From positions 372,001 through 436,000 of the forward strand of contig NZ_AOCK01000002.1 of the NCBI RefSeq assembly GCF_000348945.1: a stretch of DNA of 64,000 bases. Reading direction: 5' to 3'. Of the stretch, positions 1 to 8,275 are shown one piece after another (position 1 is the first letter of the stretch; every line of letters begins with the position of its first letter). The notes beneath the pieces are model-generated. The model was given only the letters and a program-made list of their open reading frames with translations. It ran no database searches and had not been told where the DNA came from. The translations under genes were made by a program, and so were the position numbers. The stretch comes from Paeniglutamicibacter gangotriensis Lz1y. Lineage in GTDB: Bacteria; Actinomycetota; Actinomycetes; Actinomycetales; Micrococcaceae.

Positions 1-4
1 GGCT

Positions 5-607
5 ATGACGGACGATGTGTCGGGTGCCGAGAGGCAAAAGCGGGCCAGTGCCCACGATCGATTGTTGGAAGCCGCAGCGCAGCTGTTCTACGCCGAGGGC
101 ATCCACGCCACCGGAATCGACACCATCACCGCTGCGGCGAACGTAGCCAAGAAGAGCCTCTACAACAACTTCGTCTCCAAGGCCGGGCTAGTCACTGCGT
201 ACCTGGAGGACCGGCACGCCTGCCTGATCGGGCTCTATGAGGCCCGGTTGCGGTTGGCCCGCTCACCGCGGGATCGCGTGCTGGCGATGTTCGACGCCTA
301 CCTCGACCATGCAGGGCTGAGCCGGGAGAACAACTTCCGCGGCTGCGGGATGCTCAATGCCGCGGCCGAGCTGCCCACCGGGCACCCCGGTCGTCTGGCG
401 GTGGCCCGGCACAAACAGCAGATCCAAGATTTGCTGCACGACTCGCTCAAAGCAGTGCATCCGCAGGACCCCGAGCATCTCGAGCAGCTGGCCGAGCACC
501 TCTCCTTCCTGTTGGAAGGCTCCATGGTCCGCGCCGGGCTCGAGGGCCACGACGCCCTGCTCCGTCGGGCTAGGGCACTGGCGGACTCGATGCTGGCCCA
601 AGCGTGA
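5..607 (+). CDS. TetR/AcrR-family transcriptional regulator
   Basis: A 200-residue protein of the usual TetR length. The N-terminal helix-turn-helix covers about residues 18-65, with recognition-helix region GIDTITAAANVAKKSLYNNF. The rest is an all-helical ligand-binding domain. Its stop codon overlaps the GTG start of the EamA-type transporter downstream, so the two are co-transcribed and the regulator probably controls that exporter. Only four bases lie upstream in the window, so no ribosome-binding site can be judged and the true start could be further upstream. The ligand is unknown. Confidence 0.9.
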   Translation: MTDDVSGAERQKRASAHDRLLEAAAQLFYAEGIHATGIDTITAAANVAKKSLYNNFVSKAGLVTAYLEDRHACLIGLYEARLRLARSPRDRVLAMFDAYLDHAGLSRENNFRGCGMLNAAAELPTGHPGRLAVARHKQQIQDLLHDSLKAVHPQDPEHLEQLAEHLSFLLEGSMVRAGLEGHDALLRRARALADSMLAQA

Positions 608-1542
608 GTACGCGAGAACCCGGAGCCGGGATGGGAGTGGGGCTGGTGCTGGCGGCCTCAGTGCTCTGGGGAACCACCGGGACGGTGGCCACCTTCGCCC
701 CCACAGTGGGGCCGCTGGCCATCGGCGCGGCAGCCATGGGTGTGGGCGGGCTGTTGCTGGGTCTGTCGTCGGCACGCCTGGTGGTGGCATCCCGACGGTT
801 GCTCGGTGCACGCAAAGGGACTCTGTTCCTGGGTGCCGCGGCGGTGGCGATCTACCCGTTGGCCTTTTATTCCTCGATGTACCTGGCAGGGGTCGCCGTG
901 GGCACGGTGGTGTCGATCGGCTCGGCGCCCCTAGCTGCGGCACTGATCGAGCGGGTCTTTGATGGAGTGCGGCTCACCAAGCGCTGGATGGGCGGTGCCG
1001 GGTTCGGTGTCGCCGGGGCCCTGGTGTTGTGCACAGCGGGTTCCCCCAGCGCAGCAGGCGAAGCAGTTTCGAACGGCCGGCTGCTGGCCGGTGTGGGACT
1101 GGGGCTGGTGGCGGGATCCACCTACGCGCTGTATTCATGGGCCGCCCATCGGCTGATGAAAGACGGGATCGGATCGCGTGCCGCGATGGGTGCGGTCTTT
1201 GGTGCCGGAGGGCTGTTGCTGCTCCCGGTCCTGCTGATCACCGGTGCGCAGCTGTTGGAATCGGTGTCCACTGCGGCGGTGGGCACCTATATGGCGCTGG
1301 TGCCGATGTTCGTCGGCTACCTGCTCTTTGGTTGGGGGCTTGCCAAGATTGGGGCCACGATGGCGACCACGGTGTCGTTGGCTGAGCCGGTGGTCGCGGC
1401 GATCTTGGCGGTCGTGATCGTTGGTGAGCGTCTGCCGGTGGCTGGGTGGGCCGGTATGGGGATGATCCTGGCCTGCCTGCTGGTTCTGGCCATTCCCGAG
1501 CGACGGCGTCGGTTGGTCCGTGAGGCACTGACAGTTCCGTGA
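604..1542 (+). CDS. EamA/DMT-family transporter
   Basis: A 312-residue hydrophobic membrane protein with about ten transmembrane segments in two EamA repeats, typical of the drug/metabolite transporter superfamily. These proteins usually export small metabolites or amino acids; the substrate cannot be read from sequence. The GTG start overlaps the stop of the TetR gene. An ATG at 631, with GGAG five bases before it, is an alternative start that would shorten the N-terminus by nine residues. It is convergent with the PRC-barrel gene downstream, about 45 bp away. Confidence 0.9.
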   Translation: MSTREPGAGMGVGLVLAASVLWGTTGTVATFAPTVGPLAIGAAAMGVGGLLLGLSSARLVVASRRLLGARKGTLFLGAAAVAIYPLAFYSSMYLAGVAVGTVVSIGSAPLAAALIERVFDGVRLTKRWMGGAGFGVAGALVLCTAGSPSAAGEAVSNGRLLAGVGLGLVAGSTYALYSWAAHRLMKDGIGSRAAMGAVFGAGGLLLLPVLLITGAQLLESVSTAAVGTYMALVPMFVGYLLFGWGLAKIGATMATTVSLAEPVVAAILAVVIVGERLPVAGWAGMGMILACLLVLAIPERRRRLVREALTVP

Positions 1543-1585
1543 ATACCAGCGGCACATCGATGATGGCGCAGTACAAACGTCCGCT

Positions 1586-1921
1586 CTACCTCCCGGAACC
1601 CGAGTCCATGGCCGCATAGTATTTCTCGAGCATGTCCTTGGCCTCGTCGACCAGCCCCGCCAGAGGATCGACGTGGGGAGCGTTCCTGATGACGTCCTTG
1701 GGGTAGCGGACCTGCAGGTGCCCGTCGGTCATCACCGCACCGGCCAGGGACACCATGTGTTCCTCGCTGCCGAAGAGTCCCACGTGAACGCTGACGAAGT
1801 CGGCATCCCCGCTGCGCACATCCATGAAGATGTTTCCCAGCGTGCCAATTTTCTCGCGCGCCGGCCCGTAGACGGTGCTCTTGGCATTTTTCAGTGCGTT
1901 CAGGTAACCGTGCCCGCGCAT
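1586..1921 (-). CDS. PRC-barrel domain protein (copy 1)
   Basis: A 111-residue protein whose segment STVYGPAREKIGTLGNIFMD is a PRC-barrel beta-barrel core, a fold known from photosynthetic reaction-centre H subunits and RimM. Small soluble PRC proteins are common in actinobacterial stress loci, but their role is unknown. The ATG at 1921 is chosen because GAGGA lies about seven bases upstream; the open frame continues further upstream only through non-coding-looking sequence. It is a paralogue of the PRC protein at 7676-8275: both have a V/T-Y-G-x-x-x-EKIGT core and an L-[YE]-x-YY C-terminal helix. Confidence 0.85.
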   Translation of the reverse strand: MRGHGYLNALKNAKSTVYGPAREKIGTLGNIFMDVRSGDADFVSVHVGLFGSEEHMVSLAGAVMTDGHLQVRYPKDVIRNAPHVDPLAGLVDEAKDMLEKYYAAMDSGSGR

Positions 1922-2256
1922 GGCAGTGTCCTCACCGGATGGTTTCCCCCAGGCCGGGAATGGGAGTCCTTGGCGTGTTGGGCGCAGCGCCGCTGGTTCT
2001 CTCACGAATGTTTCTTCAACGCGGGCATCCACCACAAGCAAAGCACCGAGCGTGTGTACTTTCAAGGGGCGGGGCAGGGCGAGCGTTCAACCGGAAATAT
2101 CTGGTGGGAGAGGAACCGGCGTTGGGACAATCGCGATGACCGTAAGTGCAATGTGGGCCTCGGGGCCCGGAGATGCCCCACTGATCCGTCGCATCATAGG
2201 GGATCGCAGTTTCGCCCGAACAGCAACGGCCCGGGGCCGTATGGCTGGATCACCGG
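1922..2256. other. Intergenic region upstream of PRC-barrel gene 1
   Basis: No coding region is supported here. It holds the promoter region of the PRC-barrel gene and the 35-nt dispersed repeat at 2035-2069. Confidence 0.6.
2035..2069 (+). repeat. Dispersed 35-nt repeat, copy 1
   Basis: Begins CAAGCAAAGCACCGAGC and ends CTTTCAAGGGG. It matches 9026-9060 at 33 of 35 positions, in the same orientation; the two differences are adjacent (TA here, CG there). AAAG...CTTT and CAC...GTG within it can pair as a small bulged hairpin. It lies about 115 bp upstream of the PRC-barrel start. The flanks are not conserved between the copies. Confidence 0.8.
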
Positions 2257-3339
2257 CTAAGAGGTCAGGTCTACCGCGGCATCGTGGAGGACCGTGGTCA
2301 GCCCACCGCGGGCCAGGCTGGCCCGTTGCCGCTGGGCGCCGTTGCCATCGCGCAGGAGACGTTCAACCGCCGCATGGACCAGGTCGCTGTCCCCGTTTTC
2401 GTCCAAGGCTTCCTGGATGTGGCGCAGCAAGGCACCCACGAGGATGTCCGTCGGCACGCTGTGTCCGGCGTCCGGGTCCAGCTGGTTGCCGCTGAGCCCG
2501 TGCTTGGCTGCCTGCCAGGATGCCAGGTCCAGCATTTCCGGGTGCATGTCGCAGCTGTGGACAGGTGCTTGGATACCCGTTTCCACCAAGGCACGGACGA
2601 TCATGGCCAATGCCACGGTTTCGTCGGCCCGCAATTGGGCATCGGCAACCCGGATCTCAATGGTGGGGTAGTTGCTCGAAAGGCGGGCAGCCCACCCGAT
2701 GTGGCCCGAGTCAAGGACCACGTCGGAAGCGAGGATGGCGCTCATGCGCCGGTAGTAGTCGGTGGCATCGGCGAAGTACGGTTGGATCCCCTGGACCGAC
2801 CACCTGCGGTAGTGGATGCTTCTCCAAGAGGCGAACCCGGTGTCTTCGCCTCGCCAGAATGGTGAGTTCGACCCGATGGCCGTCAGCAGCGGCAGCCACC
2901 TCCGCAGGCCGTTCAGGGCCAGGACACCTGCCTCCGAATCGGGGATGGCAACGTGGACATGGACACCCGAGACATAGTGTTCGCCACTGATACCCGGCAG
3001 GAACCGATGGATCTCCTTGTAGCGTTCGTGCGGCGAGATGAGCGCCGGGGTGCCGGGAATCAGCGGCGCGGTGCCAAGGGAAACGGCCAACAACCCCAGG
3101 TCGGCGGAAGTGCGGGCAAGTGCCCGCCGGTATTCGAGCAGGGCCTGGACGGCCTCGGCGCTGGTGGTGCAAACGGGGGTGGCCATCTCCACCTGGCAGT
3201 CCAGGAGTTCGTGCTGCGTTTCCATAGCTCCGGCGCGGATGCCCATCAAAGCGGCGCGCGTGGAATCGTCGGGCTCGGCCGGACACCCGGAAACCGGATC
3301 CAGGAGGAAGAATTCCTCTTCGATGCCAAAGGTGCTCAT
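2257..3339 (-). CDS. YbdK-type carboxylate-amine ligase (glutamate--cysteine ligase family 2)
   Basis: A 360-residue GCS2-family enzyme that joins a carboxylate to an amine using ATP; many members are annotated as weak glutamate-cysteine ligases, and the real substrate is often unknown. The N-terminal FGIEEEFFLLD metal/ATP motif, a VHVHV motif near residue 130 and the C-terminal EIRVAD motif are all present, so it looks intact. The ATG at 3339 is chosen because GGGGA lies six bases upstream; an in-frame TTG sits four codons earlier. A second, shortened paralogue lies at 59834-61000. Confidence 0.9.
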   Translation of the reverse strand: MSTFGIEEEFFLLDPVSGCPAEPDDSTRAALMGIRAGAMETQHELLDCQVEMATPVCTTSAEAVQALLEYRRALARTSADLGLLAVSLGTAPLIPGTPALISPHERYKEIHRFLPGISGEHYVSGVHVHVAIPDSEAGVLALNGLRRWLPLLTAIGSNSPFWRGEDTGFASWRSIHYRRWSVQGIQPYFADATDYYRRMSAILASDVVLDSGHIGWAARLSSNYPTIEIRVADAQLRADETVALAMIVRALVETGIQAPVHSCDMHPEMLDLASWQAAKHGLSGNQLDPDAGHSVPTDILVGALLRHIQEALDENGDSDLVHAAVERLLRDGNGAQRQRASLARGGLTTVLHDAAVDLTS

Positions 3340-3509
3340 GGATGTCCCCAATCAGGGTGGCTCGGAATGGACAGGGAACGGCTTGCGGGACGTCGGATTC
3401 CTGGGTTCAGCCGCGGCGGCTGAGCGCGCACACCGGGCCCCGGCCGGTTGGCCGGCTGGGGCTCCAGTGGGTGCTCCGTGCCGCGGGACGTGAGTGGTTC
3501 CCGCTCACC

Positions 3510-3529
3510 CCGGTCCTGTGAAGGACCGG
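3510..3529 (-). terminator. Short hairpin after the CDGSH gene
   Basis: CCGGTCCT, loop GTGA, AGGACCGG: a perfect 8-bp stem immediately after the stop at 3531. There is no U-run. A second imperfect hairpin follows at 3437-3462. It is probably the end of the diiron/CDGSH operon. Confidence 0.5.
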
Positions 3530-3530
3530 T

Positions 3531-3722
3531 TCATTTTCCGTCGACAGGGTCCTTGTCCGGATCGACATCCGTGGCCGCACCGCCCGGGGTGGCACCGCCC
3601 TCGTCGGTCCAGTCGTGGCCCGGATCGGTGTTCAATGAAGGATCCGAGACGTGGTCCTTGCGCTTGGCATCTTCCTTGGTCTTCTTGTCGTTGGAGGAAA
3701 GGTTTTCAGTGTTTTCACTCAT
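3531..3722 (-). CDS. Possible nested small hydrophilic protein
   Basis: A 63-residue Asp/Lys/Gly-rich protein starting MSENTENLSSNDKK. It is in the same frame as the CDGSH gene, with no stop between them. AGGAG about nine bases before its ATG looks like a genuine independent start. It has no recognisable domain. It resembles the other short disordered stress-type proteins in this window. Confidence 0.45.
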   Translation of the reverse strand: MSENTENLSSNDKKTKEDAKRKDHVSDPSLNTDPGHDWTDEGGATPGGAATDVDPDKDPVDGK

Positions 3723-3989
3723 TGTGGTGTTCTCCTGTGTAGTTGGTGATGGAGCCTCGGGCGCCCCGGGACTCGGGTGTTGCTCGGAGCCGAGCTCGTC
3801 GAAGCCGAGCATCTTATGCGACCCGTCACAAAACGGCTTGATTTTTGATCCGCCGCATCTACATAATGCCACTGTTCCCCGCCGGGGATCGATGGGCAGC
3901 CCCATGCCGGATATCAATTCGAAGTCGCCTCGGACGATCAGCGGGCCGCGCGGGCAGACCGTGATGCTTGCGCCCACGGGATCGTTCAT
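3531..3989 (-). CDS. CDGSH iron-sulfur protein with hydrophilic C-terminal extension
   Basis: 152 residues. The first 65 or so form a CDGSH domain: ligands C43, C45, C54 and H58 in CRCGGSKIKPFCDGSH are intact and should bind a [2Fe-2S] cluster. The last 63 residues are acidic and disordered. That tail contains an internal ATG at 3722 with a good AGGAG site, so the DNA may encode a separate small protein as well (see nested entry). The ATG overlaps the stop of the diiron oxidase gene by four bases (ATGA), which indicates translational coupling. The pairing suggests a shared iron or redox role. Confidence 0.75.
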   Translation of the reverse strand: MNDPVGASITVCPRGPLIVRGDFELISGMGLPIDPRRGTVALCRCGGSKIKPFCDGSHKMLGFDELGSEQHPSPGAPEAPSPTTQENTTMSENTENLSSNDKKTKEDAKRKDHVSDPSLNTDPGHDWTDEGGATPGGAATDVDPDKDPVDGK

Positions 3990-5011
3990 GCCATCACCGG
4001 GACGGGGGAGAGGAGGGAGGAGGAACCGTTTTTCCAGGCCTCAAGTTGCCAGCGTCCCGCCATCTCGTCAATGGCCAACGCCGCGGCGGCTCCCAGGAAC
4101 ACATTGTCCGCAAGGCCGGGTTCCGCCTCAATAAGTCCGCCGGCCAGGTCGCGCCCGGCGATTTGCTCATGGACCGCGTCCGCTTCGACGTGTTCGTCGA
4201 AGTAGTCGGTGATGGGCGAATCGAACCCGAGCCGGCGAAAACCCCGGGCATACTTCGCGTTCGGCAGCGAGGACGTCATCTCGTAGATGGCCAGGTGACC
4301 GCAAATGGCTCCGCGGTGCCTGCGCTGGAGTCCGAAAAGTGACATGAGGTTCACTGAAGCAAGGGTGATGGCCGGAACCACGTCGATGTATGCCCCAAAC
4401 TCGCTCTCCAGCCCCAACCCCTGCATGGTGCGTGCGAAGAGTTCCGAATGCATGTGGCCGGGGAGGCCATTGCCATACTCATCTGCCTGGATCTCGACCA
4501 TGGCGGATTTGGCGCGTCCGGTTAGCCGGGGTATTGCCCAGGTATGCGGGTCCGCCTCCTTGAGTTGGTAGACCGACTTGTGGATCAGGAACTCCCGGGC
4601 TTGTTCCATGGTCGCGTGACGGGCCACATACGAGGACACAGACGGTCCGTCCGAGTCCTCGACCATGGCGAAAAGGGCTTCAGCCACGGATTGGGCCTGT
4701 GGAGCCGGTTTGGGCAGTTCGCCGATCGCCTCAAGGATCCGGTTCTCGAAGCGTTCCTCGATCAGGGCGCGGACTCGCAGCAGATCCGCGTTCCATTCCC
4801 ACAGGTCACTGATGGGGCCAAAACCCGAATAATGCAGCTCATAGAGCACAAACAACGCCAATTGCAGGTCGTCGTCATGGAGGATATCGGAGGTTGAGGC
4901 GAACGCCGCATCCAAATCGAGGCGCTCGGACGCCGCGCAAAGCTCAGTGCCTCCCAAAGTCTGCACAAGTGCCGAACTAAGAGGGCCTCGGGGTTTGGGT
5001 AGTCTGCGCAT
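3986..5011 (-). CDS. Iron-containing redox enzyme (haem-oxygenase-like diiron family)
   Basis: A 341-residue all-helical protein of the haem-oxygenase-like diiron oxidase/oxygenase superfamily. Candidate metal-ligand segments are YELHYSGF, QADEYGNGLPGHMHSELF, IYEMTSS and DEHVEADAVHE, giving the Glu/His/Asp pattern expected for a diiron site. The substrate is unknown. Its stop overlaps the start of the CDGSH gene; co-occurrence of this family with CDGSH proteins is common in actinobacteria. The ATG has AAGGAG upstream. Confidence 0.8.
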   Translation of the reverse strand: MRRLPKPRGPLSSALVQTLGGTELCAASERLDLDAAFASTSDILHDDDLQLALFVLYELHYSGFGPISDLWEWNADLLRVRALIEERFENRILEAIGELPKPAPQAQSVAEALFAMVEDSDGPSVSSYVARHATMEQAREFLIHKSVYQLKEADPHTWAIPRLTGRAKSAMVEIQADEYGNGLPGHMHSELFARTMQGLGLESEFGAYIDVVPAITLASVNLMSLFGLQRRHRGAICGHLAIYEMTSSLPNAKYARGFRRLGFDSPITDYFDEHVEADAVHEQIAGRDLAGGLIEAEPGLADNVFLGAAAALAIDEMAGRWQLEAWKNGSSSLLSPVPVMA

Positions 5012-5279
5012 CTTGCTCCTTCAACACAGGTTTGGACGGAGCCACTGTGCGGATTTAGCCGCTTGCCGTGGCTGGGCAGGGTTTCTTTGGTTCAGCATAC
5101 GTGAACCAACGGCGTGCATACAGGGATCCGGACAGCGAACGAAGCCTTGGTCTGACATGAATTTATCTTTACACGAACCTATGCCCCGGCAATGCTGGGG
5201 GTAGCACTTGAAGGTTCGGCCACGATGCCGACCAAGGGGAAGTTGCGAAAAGATCTATGGTTGAGGAGCGTGAAGATCG

Positions 5280-6296
5280 GTGGACCAGATCCGCTTACGG
5301 GTAAAGGATGCCATACGTTCGAATCCGGACGGCCTGAACCAATCTGCTCTCGCTCAACAAGCCGTCATGACGCAGGACGCGTTCAGCCGTTCGCTCAGCG
5401 GGCAACGTAGCTTCAGTGCCGCGGAATTGGCCGTGCTGTCCAGGATCCTTCATGTCTCGCTGCCGTGGTTGATCACCGGAAACCCCATGCCCGGAGGGCC
5501 CGAGGCTGATGGCCTGCCGGATGGCCGCTGGCAGTTGGATCGGGTGGCCCAGACGGTGGCCTTTCCGGCCGGTGCCTACCGGGAAGTCGAGCTATCCACC
5601 GAATCCGTGCCGGTTGCGGGACCGGAAATGGCCCCAGCGGAGGCTGCAGCGCTGGTGGCCGAACGCCTGGGTTCCCCTTTCGGGCCACCCTTGATCCATG
5701 ACCTGCCCGCTAACATCGAGGACGCGTACGGTATCGGCGTGTTCGTGGCCGCCGAGGGCCCGGCGTTCGATGCCCGGGCGATGGCCACCCAGGAGGTGAC
5801 ATACATCGTGGTGCGAGGCACCGGGGCCTGGTACCACGCCAATTGGGTGCTGGCCCGTGAACTTGGGGAACTGATGTATGGACGCAAATCGCAGATCGGC
5901 CAACGGGGCAGGACGCAAAACCCGTGGGCCAGCGAATTCGCCAATGCCCTGCTTTTGCCGGCCGGGGTGCTGCACACAATCAACTGGAACAAGCAGACGC
6001 CCGCAGAATTGGCTGACTTCCTGTGGGAAGCCGGGGTTTCGGCGAAGGCGCTGGCCTTGCGCCTCGACGCACTGGGGATCGCCCGAGGGCCTGCAATGGT
6101 GCATGCCGACGAAGGCACCTTGCAGTTGCTGGCTTGGCACGACCCGGGGTGTCTCTCGCACGGCAGGGCCGCAGCCTATCGCGCCCCGCGGATTCCCTTT
6201 GATTTGTTCAGCGCCCATCTGAAGGGCATGCGGGAAGGACATGTGGATGGGACATCGCTGGCTTGGATGCTGGATACTCCATTGTCCGAGCTTTAG
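5280..6296 (+). CDS. XRE-type HTH protein with degenerate ImmA/IrrE-like domain
   Basis: 338 residues. An N-terminal helix-turn-helix (residues about 15-65, NQSALAQQAVMTQDAFSRSL) is followed by an ImmA/IrrE-like peptidase fold. The active-site helix reads LARELGEL where the family has LAHELGHL, so both zinc-binding histidines are replaced (Arg and Glu). The later ASEFANALLLP motif matches the family E-x-x-A-x-x-LLMP helix. The protein therefore probably acts as a sensor or regulator without proteolysis. It starts with GTG, with GAGGAG about eleven bases upstream, and is divergent from the diiron oxidase operon. Confidence 0.75.
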   Translation: MDQIRLRVKDAIRSNPDGLNQSALAQQAVMTQDAFSRSLSGQRSFSAAELAVLSRILHVSLPWLITGNPMPGGPEADGLPDGRWQLDRVAQTVAFPAGAYREVELSTESVPVAGPEMAPAEAAALVAERLGSPFGPPLIHDLPANIEDAYGIGVFVAAEGPAFDARAMATQEVTYIVVRGTGAWYHANWVLARELGELMYGRKSQIGQRGRTQNPWASEFANALLLPAGVLHTINWNKQTPAELADFLWEAGVSAKALALRLDALGIARGPAMVHADEGTLQLLAWHDPGCLSHGRAAAYRAPRIPFDLFSAHLKGMREGHVDGTSLAWMLDTPLSEL

Positions 6297-6481
6297 GTCT
6301 CCACCTTTGGCACCGGATCCTTTGCGGAAATGCCCGATGGCAAGGCTCGGGCCGAGCGGCAAGGCAGCGGGCATCGGTGCCGGAATGCGCTGAACCACGA
6401 GCCGCCCCAAGAACAGCGAAATGACATGCCGCTGGATGATCTGCATTCCGGGGTCAATCGGCAGTCCCGCCCTGCTCGCTC

Positions 6482-6520
6482 GAAAGCGGGGCCGCCCCCA
6501 ATGTGGGCGGCCCCGCTTTC
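6482..6520. terminator. Strong bidirectional terminator hairpin
   Basis: A perfect 16-bp stem starting GAAAGCGGGGCCGCCC with a 7-nt loop, between the convergent XRE and CsbD genes. The flanking A/T bases suit termination on both strands. Confidence 0.85.
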
Positions 6521-6569
6521 AGTTTGGGGCATGGAACCGGACAGGGAAATGAACCCGCCGGGCCTCCGT

Positions 6570-6755
6570 CTACTTGTCGGTGACGTCCTTGGCTGCATCC
6601 TTGAGATGTTCGCCGGCCTGCTTGGTCTTGGCCTGGCCTTGTTCCTTCAGGCCCTCGGCCTGCTGGCCCTTGTCGTCCCTGGCGTCGCCGGTCTTTTCCT
6701 TCATCTTTCCGGCGGCTTCTTCCGCTTTGTTGCTGATCTTGTCTCCGAGACCCAT
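6570..6755 (-). CDS. CsbD-family stress protein
   Basis: A 61-residue highly charged protein with the CsbD pattern (NKAEEAAGKMKEKTGD near the N-terminus, then repeated Lys/Glu/Gln helices). CsbD proteins are abundant sigma-B-type general stress proteins of unknown mechanism. The ATG at 6755 has GGAGG at good distance. It stands alone, with a strong terminator downstream. Confidence 0.9.
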   Translation of the reverse strand: MGLGDKISNKAEEAAGKMKEKTGDARDDKGQQAEGLKEQGQAKTKQAGEHLKDAAKDVTDK

Positions 6756-6972
6756 GGGGTGGTCCTCCGTTTATCTTGTATCTGATGGTTGCCGCAGGTG
6801 GCTGCGCAGAGCAGCTGCCTATGACCGGGATCCGGGGTGCGGCGCCTAGCTGCCTGGTTGGCGGCCAGGCGTGGGGCACCGAGTGAAATTCTTCAATTTA
6901 GTGGCTTGTCTCCCTTTCCTGTGGTTGGTGCAGGATTCCCGCGCCGGATTTTTATCCCTCCGGCCGGGAGAA

Positions 6973-7599
6973 TCACGTTGGCCGGTCGCTCTCTCGGCCT
7001 AGTGCCTCAGCGCCCCTGTCGATGCGGCGATGGTAACGCATGCCCGCCAGACCGCCCAGGATTGCACCGACCAACGGGATGATGACTGCGATGGCCAAGG
7101 CCACCAGGCCCACTGCCGACATCTGCCCGCCCTCAACTGAAAATTGAGGCACGCCGTTCAGGTTGCCCAAGGCATCGAACTTGGCGCCGGCAAAGGCCGT
7201 CAGTCCAGCGACCACCAAGGCAGCAACAATGGCCCAGACCCATACGGCAACGCCCTGGCGCACCCCGTTGAAGCGGGCCATGCGGCCTGCCACGTAGCCG
7301 CCACAGTAGTAGGCCACCAGCAGGACCACCACCAGGGCGATGCCGGAGACCCAGCCGACGGCGTCCGGATTCTGGGCGACGGAATCGGCGGCCGACTCCA
7401 AGTCCGTGCCGGTCGCCAGGCCGACACCGGCGCCGAAGGCCGTGAGCAGTGCGGTGCCAAGTACGCTGATGCCCATTGCCGTGACCCAGCCGAAGAAGGC
7501 GCTGCCGATCTTTACGCCACCAAACCGGTGGCTGTCACGGGAAAGCTTCTCGTGGCTTCGGTGGCTGGAGGTGCTTGATCCTGTTCCGGTGGATTCCAT
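6973..7599 (-). CDS. Four-helix membrane protein of unknown function
   Basis: 208 residues. A Ser/His-rich cytoplasmic N-terminus (about 35 residues) is followed by four or five hydrophobic helices with small-residue packing (GISVLGTALLTAFGAGVGLA, YYCGGYVAGRMARFNG, and an Ile/Gly-rich last helix). The tail is basic. This looks like the TIGR04086/DUF-type small membrane proteins found beside PRC and CsbD genes. The ATG at 7599 has GAAGGGG six bases upstream. It follows the PRC gene 2 by 76 bp, so they may be one operon. Confidence 0.8.
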   Translation of the reverse strand: MESTGTGSSTSSHRSHEKLSRDSHRFGGVKIGSAFFGWVTAMGISVLGTALLTAFGAGVGLATGTDLESAADSVAQNPDAVGWVSGIALVVVLLVAYYCGGYVAGRMARFNGVRQGVAVWVWAIVAALVVAGLTAFAGAKFDALGNLNGVPQFSVEGGQMSAVGLVALAIAVIIPLVGAILGGLAGMRYHRRIDRGAEALGRESDRPT

Positions 7600-7675
7600 G
7601 TCTACCCCTTCTACTTTCGCGGGTCGGAAGTGTGGTCGATGGTGTTCGTTAGCGGTGGAACTGGTCGGGTTGCGA

Positions 7676-8275
7676 CTACGGATCCATCGGCTTTGTTTGT
7701 CGGCGCTCGGTGGTTTCCGGGCCCTCCTCGGTCGTTTGGCGGCCGTCTTCGACCATTGGTTCGGTGCCATTGGTGTGCTCGGCCTTGTGGACGCCGCGCG
7801 TCCGTTTCCCGGCGGTTGGTGTTTCCGGTTCTTCGCCCAGCGCGGCGCCTGAGCGGGCTTCCACGCCGGCGGAGTCCTCATTGGTCTTGGTGTTCGGGTG
7901 CTTAGTGGTTCGGGGATGGCCGGACTCGGCATCCCTGGTCTGTTTGTCGGCCCCGAGCCCGGCTTGCGAGTAATACTCGTAGAGTCGGTTCTCGTCGTCG
8001 AGGCTGAGATGTCCCACAGGCTCAATGTTTGGCGCGTGGGACACGAAGTGCTTAGTGAACCGGACGTACAGGTTTCCGTTGGAGATTTCCGCATCGTTCA
8101 GGGGCACGAAGCATTCGGACGAACCGAACAGCCCGGTTTTCACCGTTGCGAATTGGGGCAGATCCGTCCCTTCATCACGATAGATTTGGCTGAAGGTACC
8201 GATTTTCTCCCCGTCGGATCCGTACACAGTAGTCTTCGTGTCCAATAGCGGTTGGAGGTCTTCGTGACGCAGCAT
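7676..8275 (-). CDS. PRC-barrel domain protein (copy 2) with disordered tail
   Basis: 199 residues. Residues 1-105 form a PRC-barrel-type domain (TTVYGSDGEKIGTFSQIY core), paralogous to 1586-1921. Residues from about 110 are a Thr/Glu/Arg-rich disordered extension absent from copy 1. The ATG at 8275 has GGAAGG upstream. The 4-TM membrane protein gene follows. A role in stress or envelope association is plausible but unproven. Confidence 0.85.
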   Translation of the reverse strand: MLRHEDLQPLLDTKTTVYGSDGEKIGTFSQIYRDEGTDLPQFATVKTGLFGSSECFVPLNDAEISNGNLYVRFTKHFVSHAPNIEPVGHLSLDDENRLYEYYSQAGLGADKQTRDAESGHPRTTKHPNTKTNEDSAGVEARSGAALGEEPETPTAGKRTRGVHKAEHTNGTEPMVEDGRQTTEEGPETTERRQTKPMDP

